In this document: piece by piece, positions 1-6,044 of the stretch
Layout of the letters: the number at the start of each line of letters is the position of its first letter
Position numbering within the stretch: the stretch's first letter is position 1
Assembly (NCBI GenBank): GCA_958442925.1
Contig: CAUCIO010000074.1
Span: 1 to 10,418 of the forward strand
Direction: 5' to 3'
DNA: 10,418 bases
Source of the DNA: an uncultured Clostridium sp.
Lineage (GTDB): Bacteria; Bacillota; Clostridia; Lachnospirales; Lachnospiraceae
The notes under the pieces: model-generated
The model's input: only the letters and a program-made list of their open reading frames with translations
Database searches by the model: none
Told to the model about the DNA's origin: nothing
Position numbers and translations under genes: made by a program

Positions 1-417
1 CGTTTTAATCGATATCTGCATCCCCTTTTTTTCAGAGCAGTCATAAATCTGATCTAAAAATCGTGACAGGGCTTCTCGCCTGTCAGCTGCTAAAAAACCG
101 GCTCCCCTGCCCTTAGATACCACCGTGCCGGACGGGCAGCCCAGGTTCAGATTTACCTCCCGGTATCCCAAATCTTCCAGAGTCTCCAGCGCCCTGCAGA
201 AGGCCTCCCCATCATTAGCCAGAATCTGAGGAACCACATAGAGGCCCTCATTATGTTCCGGCAGAATATCATTTTTTTCCCTGGATGTCATGGCTTTCTT
301 CATATGAGGCGAAAGAAAAGGAGTGAAATATTTCTTTACTCCTCCGAAATGCCTGCTGCAGGCATTTCTGTAAATATATCCTGTAATTCCCTCCATAGGG
401 GCTAAATAGTAATTCAT
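1..417 (-). CDS. tRNA-dihydrouridine synthase (Dus family), N-terminal part, truncated by window edge
   Basis: This is the first 139 residues of a flavin-dependent enzyme that reduces specific uridines of tRNA to dihydrouridine in the cytoplasm. The protein begins MNYYLAPMEGITGYIYRN, the typical start of the Dus TIM barrel (APMEGVT-type FMN loop). At about residues 89-110 it carries NLNLGCPSGTVVSKGRGAGF, the Dus signature; Cys94 in the GCP triad is the expected catalytic acid. The segment YVVPQILANDGEAF (60-73) matches the usual 'Q(L/I)xGxxPExF' strand. The ATG at 417 is supported by an AAGGAG site 10 nt upstream (428-433). The reading frame stays open to base 1, so roughly the C-terminal half lies outside the window. 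It is separated from the osmolyte transporter operon by about 130 bp holding a strong hairpin and is probably a separate transcription unit, although no convincing promoter was seen. Which Dus subfamily it belongs to cannot be settled from this part. Confidence 0.93.
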   Translation of the reverse strand, partial: MNYYLAPMEGITGYIYRNACSRHFGGVKKYFTPFLSPHMKKAMTSREKNDILPEHNEGLYVVPQILANDGEAFCRALETLEDLGYREVNLNLGCPSGTVVSKGRGAGFLAADRREALSRFLDQIYDCSEKKGMQISIKT

Positions 418-476
418 CTCTTTTCTACTCCTTTTCTTTTCAGCGCGCTGCGCCCTCTTTCTGTCTTTTTGCAAAT

Positions 477-525
477 CAGGGAGAAGCCCTGCACCTCCTG
501 CCGGAGGCTGTAAAGCTTCTCCCTG
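477..525. terminator. Nested 11-bp hairpin between the transporter operon and dus
   Basis: A perfect 11-bp inverted repeat, CAGGGAGAAGC (477-487) and GCTTCTCCCTG (515-525), encloses a second small hairpin (CCTCC 494-498 with GGAGG 503-507). It lies 25 nt past the stop codon of the binding-protein/permease gene, where a terminator is expected. The T-rich tail (TTCTTTTT, 526-533) is on the plus-strand side; in the minus direction the stem is followed by ATTTGC then A-rich sequence, which is a weak tail. It may work as a bidirectional terminator, block transcription entering from the left, or be a structured leader of dus if the TATGAT-like box at 534-539 is a -10. Confidence 0.55.
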
Positions 526-550
526 TTCTTTTTATCATACATTTTTCACA

Positions 551-2140
551 CTATTTTCTCGCGTACTCCGGCAGATTCTCCTCCAGGAATTCATGAGCCA
601 CATTCTGAGGCTTCTGTCCCTCCTCGTCTACCAGATAGTTCAGTCCTGCCATCACATCGGTAGACAGCACAGAGGCCAGCTGCTCTGTAATCTCGCGGAT
701 TTCCGGATATTTCTCCATGATTTCCTCCCGGAAAACAGGAACTGCATAGTAAGGCGGGAATACGCCTGCATCGTCCTCTAATACGGCCAGATCAAATTTT
801 TTCAGCAGACCGTCTGTAGAGTATGCGTCTATTACCTGTCCTTCCTCGTTCATCAGGGCTGTATAACGGGCAGAACCGTCTACGCCCTTCTTATCAAAGC
901 TGATTCCGTACTTCTTTTCCACACCCAGCAGTCCGTCTTCCCGGTTCATAAATGCCAGGGTAGAACAGATCGTTACCGGCTGGGGCATGGATTTCAGGTC
1001 GCTGATCGTCTTTAATCCATACTTTTCTGCCATCTCTTTTGTGGTAGAAAGCGTGTAAGTATTATTTACGTTCAGGGAATTTAAGACGTCCAGTCCGAAC
1101 TGCTCCTTCATTCCCTTTACAGAATCCTGGTAAACCTGATCCACATCGGAGCTGGCAGGATTCTTTAAAATATTCACATAAAGCGTTCCTGTATAGTCCA
1201 CATATCCGTCTATCTCATTGCTCTGAATCGAAGACATGCAGACAGATCCGGCTCCCAGATCCGGAGTAGTTTCCACCTCCAGGCCCAGCTCTCTCTCTAT
1301 GGATTCTGCAAGCATATAGGCAAAAATCTCGTTCTCCGTAAAGTCCATGCTGGCGATCCTGATATCTGCTGTCTTCTTTGTCTGAAACAGACTGGTAACA
1401 AGAAGAGCAATCATAAGAACTACCGCTGTGACAATGACGTAAATCTCTCTCTTTTTCCGTCTGCGCTTTTCGTCCTTGTTCTTTCCCTCTAACAGGCTCA
1501 CAGGAGTCACAATAGTCTCAATGGCTGCAAACACCCGGTCTACTAAGAGAGCCAGAATACAGGCCGGAATGGCTCCTGCCAGGATCATCACGTTGCTGAC
1601 CGTTCTGATTCCTGAAAATACAAGATAACCAAGTCCACCTCCGCCTACATAGGCGGCCAGAGTCATCAGTCCTACTGCAGAAACGGCAGAAATCCTGACA
1701 CCAGTCATAATAACCGGAAGAGCCATAGGCAGTCTCACCTTAAACAGGATCTGGCTTTTAGTCAGTCCGATTCCCTCTGCCGCCTCCAGCATCTGTTCGT
1801 TAATATTCATCAGTCCTGCATAGGTATTCTTGATAATCGGAAGCAAGGAGTAGATCACGACCAGAAAGATAGCCGGTTTCATACCGATGCCAAATACAGG
1901 AATGGCCAAACCTAACAGCGCCATACTGGGCACTGCCTGAACAATGTTGGCAAAAGCCAGCACCGGCTTGCTGGCCGGCCGGATGTAGGAAATCAGGATT
2001 CCCAGAGGCACGCCGATAAGAATGGCTGTCAGAAGCGCCAGCACCGTCAGCTCAATATGCTCGACCAGAAGGGAAATAATTTCTTCCCTGGAGGAGACAA
2101 AATAGTTCAATAATTCCTTCATGCTTTCCATTACTCCCAT
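551..2140 (-). CDS. Osmoprotectant ABC transporter, fused permease and substrate-binding protein (OpuCB-OpuCC / ProW-ProX type)
   Basis: This 529-residue membrane protein combines two subunits of a glycine betaine/carnitine/choline-type importer. Residues about 25-215 are the BPD_transp_1 permease, with several hydrophobic helices and the EAA loop (EAAEGIGLTKSQILFKVRLP, 119-138) that docks on the ATPase. A basic linker (KRRRKKR, 225-231) and one more membrane helix (about 233-252) lead to an extracellular OpuAC-type binding domain (about 258-529), tethered instead of being a free lipoprotein. Family marks in that domain are FTENEIFAYMLAE, DYTGTLYVNIL (from 315), AYSTDGLL (from 439) and DDAGVFPPYYAVPV (from 456); aromatic residues in these segments usually cage the quaternary amine. 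The ATG at 2140 shares its A with the upstream TAA (TAATG) and has an AGGAGG site 7 nt upstream (2148-2153), so it is translationally coupled to the ATPase. Exact substrate cannot be read from the sequence. Confidence 0.94.
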   Translation of the reverse strand: MGVMESMKELLNYFVSSREEIISLLVEHIELTVLALLTAILIGVPLGILISYIRPASKPVLAFANIVQAVPSMALLGLAIPVFGIGMKPAIFLVVIYSLLPIIKNTYAGLMNINEQMLEAAEGIGLTKSQILFKVRLPMALPVIMTGVRISAVSAVGLMTLAAYVGGGGLGYLVFSGIRTVSNVMILAGAIPACILALLVDRVFAAIETIVTPVSLLEGKNKDEKRRRKKREIYVIVTAVVLMIALLVTSLFQTKKTADIRIASMDFTENEIFAYMLAESIERELGLEVETTPDLGAGSVCMSSIQSNEIDGYVDYTGTLYVNILKNPASSDVDQVYQDSVKGMKEQFGLDVLNSLNVNNTYTLSTTKEMAEKYGLKTISDLKSMPQPVTICSTLAFMNREDGLLGVEKKYGISFDKKGVDGSARYTALMNEEGQVIDAYSTDGLLKKFDLAVLEDDAGVFPPYYAVPVFREEIMEKYPEIREITEQLASVLSTDVMAGLNYLVDEEGQKPQNVAHEFLEENLPEYARK

Positions 2141-3273
2141 TATGACTCCTCCTTTCCTGAATCCGTAATAAACTGACGGCTCAGCGTGTTAATCAGTGTA
2201 CTTCTTGTAATCAGTCCCTCTATAATGCCCTGGTTATTCACAACCGGAAGCGTTGAAAGATGATGTTCATCAAACAGGGTAAGCAGATCCACAATGGAGC
2301 TGTCCGGTCCTACAGAGGTAAATTCCCGGTACATAAAGTCCTCCGCCGGCTTCTTAATATCGTGAACTCCGATGAGAGATTCTGCAAAGAGAACGCCAAA
2401 GAGACGTCCCTTCTGATCGGTCAGCATCAGCGTATCGACCTTTCTTCGTCCCATAGTCTCAATACACTTGAAAATCGGCATCTTGGGATGGCAGCACACC
2501 GGATCAGGAATCATGATGTCTCTGGTCTTTATGTACTCTGGAGAAGTCCAGATTCGCTTCGGGCCGATAAAATTGCGGACAAAGTCATTAGCCGGATTCT
2601 TGAGAATATTCTCCGGAGTGTCAAACTGGGTAATTTTTCCCTCCTCCATAATGCAGATGCGGTCTGCCAGTTTAATGGCCTCATCCATGTCATGGGTTAC
2701 AAAGACAATCGTCCGCTTCATGGCTGTCTGCATATCAATGAGGGCTGTCTGAATCTGCGCCCTTGTAATCGGATCCAGGGCTGAAAACGGCTCATCCATC
2801 AGAATGATCTCAGGCTCTGCCATAAAGGCACGAACCACTCCTGCTCTCTGCTGCTGCCCGCCTGACATCTCCGACGGATAGGCATCCATAAACGTAGCCG
2901 GATCCAGATTTACCATATTCATCAGGCGGATGGCATTCTCCTCCATCCGGTCCCTGTCCTTAGACTTCATCTTCGCAATAATCTCGATATTTTCCCTGAT
3001 TGTCATATGGGGGAACAGGCCGATCTGCTGAATCACATAGCCCATACGCCTGCGCAGAGCGATGGTATCCATATTGGCGATGTCCCGTCCGTTAATTTCC
3101 ACTGTACCTTCTGAAGGAAGAATCAGCTTGTTGATCATCTTAAGCGTAGTGGTTTTTCCGCATCCGCTCTCTCCCAAAAGAACCACAAATTCTCCGTCCG
3201 GAATCTGAAAGCTGATATCGTCAATTATTTTCTTGCCGTGAAATGTTTTGGAAACATGTTTGAATTCAATCAT
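2140..3273 (-). CDS. opuCA: Osmoprotectant ABC transporter ATP-binding protein with tandem CBS domains (OpuCA/ProV type)
   Basis: This 377-residue cytoplasmic ATPase powers osmolyte uptake through the fused permease/binding protein encoded next. Residues 1-240 are a complete nucleotide-binding domain: Walker A GESGCGKTT (34-42), Q-loop glutamine near 82-83, signature SGGQQQR (137-143), Walker B IILMDE (156-161) and switch His194. Two CBS repeats follow (about 250-305 and 312-366; GVLF and LPVVNNQGIIEGLIT are typical CBS strands). In Listeria and Staphylococcus OpuCA such CBS pairs bind cyclic di-AMP and inhibit transport; that is family knowledge, not visible here, but it fits the cyclic di-AMP riboswitch in the leader. 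The start at 3273 is preferred over an in-frame ATG at 3291 because the AGGAGGG ribosome binding site (3281-3287) lies between them, 7 nt before the chosen ATG. The stop overlaps the next start by one base. Confidence 0.96.
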   Translation of the reverse strand: MIEFKHVSKTFHGKKIIDDISFQIPDGEFVVLLGESGCGKTTTLKMINKLILPSEGTVEINGRDIANMDTIALRRRMGYVIQQIGLFPHMTIRENIEIIAKMKSKDRDRMEENAIRLMNMVNLDPATFMDAYPSEMSGGQQQRAGVVRAFMAEPEIILMDEPFSALDPITRAQIQTALIDMQTAMKRTIVFVTHDMDEAIKLADRICIMEEGKITQFDTPENILKNPANDFVRNFIGPKRIWTSPEYIKTRDIMIPDPVCCHPKMPIFKCIETMGRRKVDTLMLTDQKGRLFGVLFAESLIGVHDIKKPAEDFMYREFTSVGPDSSIVDLLTLFDEHHLSTLPVVNNQGIIEGLITRSTLINTLSRQFITDSGKEES

Positions 3274-3280
3274 TGAATCA

Positions 3281-3287
3281 CCCTCCT
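3281..3287 (-). promoter_or_regulatory. Ribosome binding site that fixes the opuCA start
   Basis: AGGAGGG on the minus strand sits 7 nt before the ATG at 3273. An upstream in-frame ATG at 3291 would place this site inside the coding region and has no comparable site of its own, so the shorter 377-residue protein is the better model. Confidence 0.85.
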
Positions 3288-3304
3288 GCATGTTCGGTTC
3301 CCAT

Positions 3305-3318
3305 GGGCCTTTTGGCCC
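3305..3318 (-). other. Small hairpin between the leader terminator and the opuCA ribosome binding site
   Basis: GGGCC, a 4-nt A/T loop and GGCCC form a 5-bp GC-only stem ending 17 nt upstream of the AGGAGGG site. It has no T-tract, so it is unlikely to be a terminator by itself. It may stabilise the processed 5' end or pair alternatively with the leader; no function can be assigned. Confidence 0.35.
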
Positions 3319-3338
3319 GCCTGAAGTAACACAATACA

Positions 3339-3370
3339 GAAAAGCAAAACCGCCTGGGAAAGCAGGCGGT
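3339..3370 (-). terminator. Intrinsic terminator (expression platform) of the cyclic di-AMP riboswitch
   Basis: On the minus strand ACCGCCTG (3370-3363) pairs with CAGGCGGT (3356-3349) across a 6-nt loop, giving an 8-bp stem followed directly by the U-rich tail UUUUGCUUUUC (to 3339). It lies 64 nt downstream of the riboswitch core and about 65 nt upstream of the opuCA start, the position expected for a transcription-attenuating expression platform. A CAGAGCG segment (3400-3406) could pair imperfectly with the 5' arm as an antiterminator; that pairing is a guess. Confidence 0.88.
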
Positions 3371-3433
3371 GAAAGGTTTTTCTGAAATAGGCATTAAAAC
3401 GCTCTGAAACAGCACGTACTGCCAATACGCAAA

Positions 3434-3566
3434 TCCTTCCAATGTCTGCGAGATTAGCTGACGGATTCGGAAAAGAAGGTTTCCTATGGCATAGGCTCTG
3501 CCAATTCACCCCAAAAGATTGGTTCTCCCGCTGCCGCGGCTGACGGCATTCGACGTTCTGCATTGA
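3434..3566 (-). ncRNA. Cyclic di-AMP riboswitch (ydaO/yuaA class)
   Basis: The minus-strand leader carries the conserved ydaO/yuaA core in order: GGGAGAACC (3529-3521), GGGGTGAAT (3512-3504), ACCTTC (3480-3475), CCGAATCCGTCAGCTAA (3470-3454) and GGAAGG (3440-3435). The expected helices form: closing stem CAATG (3565-3561) with CATTG (3444-3440), a TGCCG/CGGCA side hairpin, TGGCA (3503-3499) with TGCCA (3491-3487), and CCTTC with GAAGG. The order and conserved segments match my recollection of the Thermoanaerobacter and Bacillus examples. In this class ligand binding usually favours termination, so high cyclic di-AMP should switch off the osmolyte transporter; the terminator at 3339-3370 fits. 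The predicted transcription start lies only about 5 nt before the closing stem. Confidence 0.94.
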
Positions 3567-3575
3567 TTGTATGCT

Positions 3576-3604
3576 ATTATACAATAAATAATTCCTGAAA
3601 ACAA
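3576..3604 (-). promoter_or_regulatory. Probable sigma-A promoter of the osmoprotectant transporter operon
   Basis: On the minus strand a perfect TATAAT (3581-3576) lies 17 bp from TTGTTT (3604-3599, 4 of 6 matches to TTGACA) in AT-rich DNA. The start point would be near 3568-3570, immediately before the riboswitch closing stem, which strongly supports this placement. Confidence 0.8.
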
Positions 3605-3631
3605 TAAAATTTGTCTTAATTTTTCTGTCAA
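3603..3631 (-). promoter_or_regulatory. Possible second, upstream promoter
   Basis: A perfect TTGACA (3631-3626) is followed after 17 bp by TTTATT (3608-3603, 4 of 6 matches and lacking the important second-position A). It could give a longer RNA also containing the riboswitch, or simply be chance in AT-rich DNA. It is weaker than the promoter at 3576-3604. Confidence 0.3.
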
Positions 3632-3680
3632 GTTGTTACATCTGTCTGATCCCTGCTGTCTCCTGTCAGTGTCTCTTCCC

Positions 3681-3706
3681 CTGGGCTGCGGCAGCCTGCA
3701 GCCCAG
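3681..3706 (-). terminator. Hairpin after the seven-gene operon, possible terminator
   Basis: CTGGGCTGC (3706-3698 on the minus strand) and GCAGCCCAG (3689-3681) form a perfect 9-bp stem with an 8-nt loop, starting 29 nt past the stop codon of the 193-residue protein. There is no T-tract after it in the minus direction (GGGAAGAG follows), so it may be a weak or factor-assisted terminator or an RNA 3'-end stabiliser. Confidence 0.5.
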
Positions 3707-3735
3707 CATTTCAAATAATCCCAGCGTCCACTCCC

Positions 3736-4317
3736 TCACATACAGGTTTTCATACTGGTTTGACTCCGCCTGTTCCTTTTCTCATCCAGGGGCGGCAGAT
3801 GGGATTTCACCTGGCTGTTTCCATTTTCGTCAAGAATGATTCTGCCGTCCGGCCCTGCCAATGCTCTGCCCCTCTTAGTACGGATACCCTGAAGTCCCTT
3901 AAGAATCTCATTGAGCAGGTTCTCTGCCAGAAGAATTTTCTCTCTGTCTGCCCTCTCATTTTTCTGTTCAAAGGAATAATGAACCCGCACGACACTTCTG
4001 AACCTTCCTATCGTATATAGAAGATGGCGTTTCACATCTCCATGAGAGGTATCCAGACTGTGCAGATATCCATATACACCGCTTAACTCCTGTCTGGCGT
4101 AAACCTGAGCCTCCCCTTCGTCCTCTGTGCCAAAAGCGGCAAAGGAAAACTCTATTCCCTGCTGCCGTAACAGGACTGTATTTTCCTCCCTTTGTACCGG
4201 AAGCCTGATCAAATCGGAGATCCGGTCAATCGCCTGTCTCCCCAGGGCTTCCCGGCAGAATAAAAGCTCCCCCGCTTCATATCTGGACGCGCTCTTTTTT
4301 TTCATAAAAAATCTCAT
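3736..4317 (-). CDS. Hypothetical 193-residue protein, last gene of the operon
   Basis: I do not recognise this family. The ATG at 4317 has an AGGAGG site 5 nt upstream; a second in-frame ATG at 4305 is possible but has no such spacing. The protein has no signal peptide or membrane helix and looks soluble. Residues 27-60 are helical and charged; 96-115 (KRHLLYTIGRFRSVVRVHYS) is basic and may form a helix-strand unit; 120-145 is a charged, probably coiled helix (EKILLAENLLNEILKGLQGI). The tail has a 'GPDGRIILDENGN' turn (155-167) and a low-complexity polar end. It starts 28 nt after the transglutaminase-like gene and reads as part of the same transcript. Coding status is supported by the ribosome binding site, the operon spacing and a full-length open frame. 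No function is proposed. Confidence 0.75.
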   Translation of the reverse strand: MRFFMKKKSASRYEAGELLFCREALGRQAIDRISDLIRLPVQREENTVLLRQQGIEFSFAAFGTEDEGEAQVYARQELSGVYGYLHSLDTSHGDVKRHLLYTIGRFRSVVRVHYSFEQKNERADREKILLAENLLNEILKGLQGIRTKRGRALAGPDGRIILDENGNSQVKSHLPPLDEKRNRRSQTSMKTCM

Positions 4318-4345
4318 AGCATCCTCCTGCGCCCTGTTTTCGGCA

Positions 4346-5374
4346 CTATTTTTCTGTCAGCTCTCCCTCGTTCGCTTCCTCTTCCTGTATCTCCTTCTCC
4401 GCCTGCCTGTCTCTGATGGATATCTCAATCACAGACTGGGGGACGTTCACAGAAAGGGCTGCAAATTTTCCTTTCTCCCCAGCTGCCTGGCAGGCTTCCT
4501 CATAAAAGAAGCGCACCAGCTCCCGGTTCAGCCTTCCGCCCCTCCAGTGAAACACAAAATAAGGCTGTTTTTTCCTGAGCACTGCTTTCAGACGCTTTTT
4601 CACGTCCTCTTCCTTTGTCAGAGAAAGCCTCTGCTCCCTGTAGTAAAAATGTTCACTGTCCGGACAGGCTGGAACGGGATAAAGAAGCTTCTGGTGATCC
4701 CGAAATATCTCCCTGTCCCCCAGGTTAAAATAGTCAAATCGAGGCGCTCCATATCTTCCCAGAGAGTTGTCAAAAGTAGCATCCAGATGATACCAGCTTT
4801 TTCCAGGCTTCACCAGGTTCCAGGCATGCCGGTACTTCACTCCCTTATCCGGAGCGGCTTCACTGACTGCAATCACAGACTCAATGTTCAAACGATCACA
4901 GAGAATTTTCACTGTTTTTGCGATCCCCTCGCACACCCCTACTCCCTGCTGAAGCGGGCCGATAATTTCATGAGAATACTGTTTCTTTAACTTATCATAG
5001 GAGACGTTTCCGCATATGAAATCGTGGATAAACTGCTCTGCCTCCTCCTTTGTCTTTTCCTGAACCTGCCGTATTAAACGGCTGATCCGGCCCTCCAGGG
5101 CCTTCTGATGCTCCTTTATCTTCTTTTTTTCAAACATATAGGCCGGCTTCATTCTCACATACTGGGAATCCTCTGTAAAACGATACTGAAAGCTTTCCAC
5201 ATAAAAAATCTCCGGATGATCCAGCCGGAGCCTGAAAAAGACGTCGGAAAGCTGCCTGTTCTCCAGCCTCCTCACAGAAATTTCCGGAGCAATCTCACTA
5301 AATCCGGAAAACATATTTCGATATGCCTCCTGCTCCTCACGGCTCATCTGTCCGTAGTAATATTCCTGTGCCAT
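4346..5374 (-). CDS. Transglutaminase-like superfamily protein
   Basis: This 342-residue protein carries a transglutaminase/protease-like core. The catalytic triad is visible in the canonical order: Cys148 in GVGVCEGIAKTVKILCD, His183 in YRHAWNLV and Asp198 in YHLDATFDN. An N-terminal region (about 10-130) is charged and helical, and the C-terminal part ends in an acidic tail (QAEKEIQEEEANEGELTEK). No signal peptide or membrane segment is seen, so it probably acts in the cytoplasm as an amidase, peptidase or cross-linking enzyme; the substrate is unknown. The frame is open up to 5596, but the ATG at 5374 is preferred: it has an AAGGAG site 8 nt upstream (5383-5388) and avoids a 260-bp overlap. 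It still overlaps the 3' end of the SGNH hydrolase gene by 38 bp in another frame, suggesting coupled translation. Confidence 0.88.
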   Translation of the reverse strand: MAQEYYYGQMSREEQEAYRNMFSGFSEIAPEISVRRLENRQLSDVFFRLRLDHPEIFYVESFQYRFTEDSQYVRMKPAYMFEKKKIKEHQKALEGRISRLIRQVQEKTKEEAEQFIHDFICGNVSYDKLKKQYSHEIIGPLQQGVGVCEGIAKTVKILCDRLNIESVIAVSEAAPDKGVKYRHAWNLVKPGKSWYHLDATFDNSLGRYGAPRFDYFNLGDREIFRDHQKLLYPVPACPDSEHFYYREQRLSLTKEEDVKKRLKAVLRKKQPYFVFHWRGGRLNRELVRFFYEEACQAAGEKGKFAALSVNVPQSVIEISIRDRQAEKEIQEEEANEGELTEK

Positions 5375-6044
5375 TGGCGTCTCTCCTTCCCTGTTTCTTA
5401 ATTTCTTTCTCCTTTTCAGGAAGTATATCGCAGGCATCCTTATTTGACTGGCGACCAAATCCCAGTTCTTCTGAAAGCTTTCTGGCAAACATCTGATGCC
5501 CTTCACCTGTCCAGTGTACCCCATCGTGAGCCAGGGGAATATCCCAGTCAGACGTGTCTGCAAACTGCACTCCCAGTCTCTGTGCAACCCCTCCATAAAC
5601 CGGTCCCAAAGTCTTTATTTCCCGGTCAAAGACCGCTTCATCTTCACCATATCTTCCTATATCAATCGCAGCGGGAACAATAAGCAGAATCCGGCTCCCG
5701 TCTCCGCCAATCTGCGGATGGCTCAGTGCATGCCTGAGAAATGCCTCCATTTTCTTTCCCGCCTCCCTGGCATCAGGGCGAAAGGAATTTAAAATGTCAT
5801 TGGTTCCCAGCATCACCGCCAGGATGTCTGCCGGAGCGTCCTCCTCCAGAATTCTGTCAAACCGCTCCAGAAACCATCCTTCTGGAATTTCCCGTCCATT
5901 CATGCCCTCATTTACAGTGTCCCAGCCTGTAATCTCTGCAAACACCTCCGGCCATCTCTCTTTCTCTCCCAGCTGCCTCCCCAAATGGGAACCAGCGTCA
6001 TATCCGAAGGTATTGGAGTCTCCAAAGCAAATCATTCGTTTCAT
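5337..6044 (-). CDS. SGNH/GDSL-family hydrolase (esterase/lipase-like)
   Basis: This 235-residue protein is a typical cytoplasmic SGNH hydrolase that cleaves ester or acetyl-ester bonds by a Ser-His-Asp mechanism. All four blocks are present: FGDSNTFGYD with nucleophile Ser10, the oxyanion-hole glycine in EGMNGRE (about 47-50), GTND with Asn82, and DGVHW with Asp174 and His177. The FGDSNTFG start resembles bacterial arylesterase/acyltransferase-type members. About 35 residues after the hydrolase fold (from 200) form a lysine- and glutamate-rich tail that overlaps the next gene. The start ATG at 6044 overlaps the rlmH stop codon (ATGA), indicating translational coupling. There is no signal peptide, so the substrate is likely an intracellular metabolite, lipid or sugar ester; it cannot be named from the sequence. 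Confidence 0.92.
   Translation of the reverse strand: MKRMICFGDSNTFGYDAGSHLGRQLGEKERWPEVFAEITGWDTVNEGMNGREIPEGWFLERFDRILEEDAPADILAVMLGTNDILNSFRPDAREAGKKMEAFLRHALSHPQIGGDGSRILLIVPAAIDIGRYGEDEAVFDREIKTLGPVYGGVAQRLGVQFADTSDWDIPLAHDGVHWTGEGHQMFARKLSEELGFGRQSNKDACDILPEKEKEIKKQGRRDANGTGILLRTDEP
5383..5388 (-). promoter_or_regulatory. Ribosome binding site inside the SGNH gene for the transglutaminase-like gene
   Basis: AAGGAG on the minus strand lies 8 nt before the ATG at 5374 and within the last codons of the SGNH hydrolase gene. It decides the start of the downstream gene, whose frame remains open 222 nt further upstream. Confidence 0.75.

Noticed and set aside
441..450. Perfect 10-bp palindrome CAGCGCGCTG upstream of dus as a possible operator
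   Set aside because: It is short and made of GCGC repeats; a related GCGCGC run near 10121 has no shared context, so chance is likely.
3274..3291. Longer OpuCA start at 3291
   Set aside because: The only strong ribosome binding site (3281-3287) lies inside this extension, and ABC ATPases of this type begin near MIEF.
3270..3739. Two open frames on the minus strand (3270-3584 and 3506-3739) that could encode small proteins
   Set aside because: They run through the promoter, the riboswitch and its terminator; their codons coincide with conserved RNA motifs and they lack ribosome binding sites.
4127..4990. A 287-codon open frame on the plus strand
   Set aside because: It lies opposite the transglutaminase-like gene and the 193-residue gene, has no ribosome binding site or family motif, and its composition (many Ser, Pro, Leu, Cys) is that of an antisense shadow.
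5375..5596. N-terminal extension of the transglutaminase-like protein to 416 residues
   Set aside because: The extension overlaps conserved SGNH hydrolase coding sequence, shows no family similarity, and a good ribosome binding site supports the ATG at 5374.
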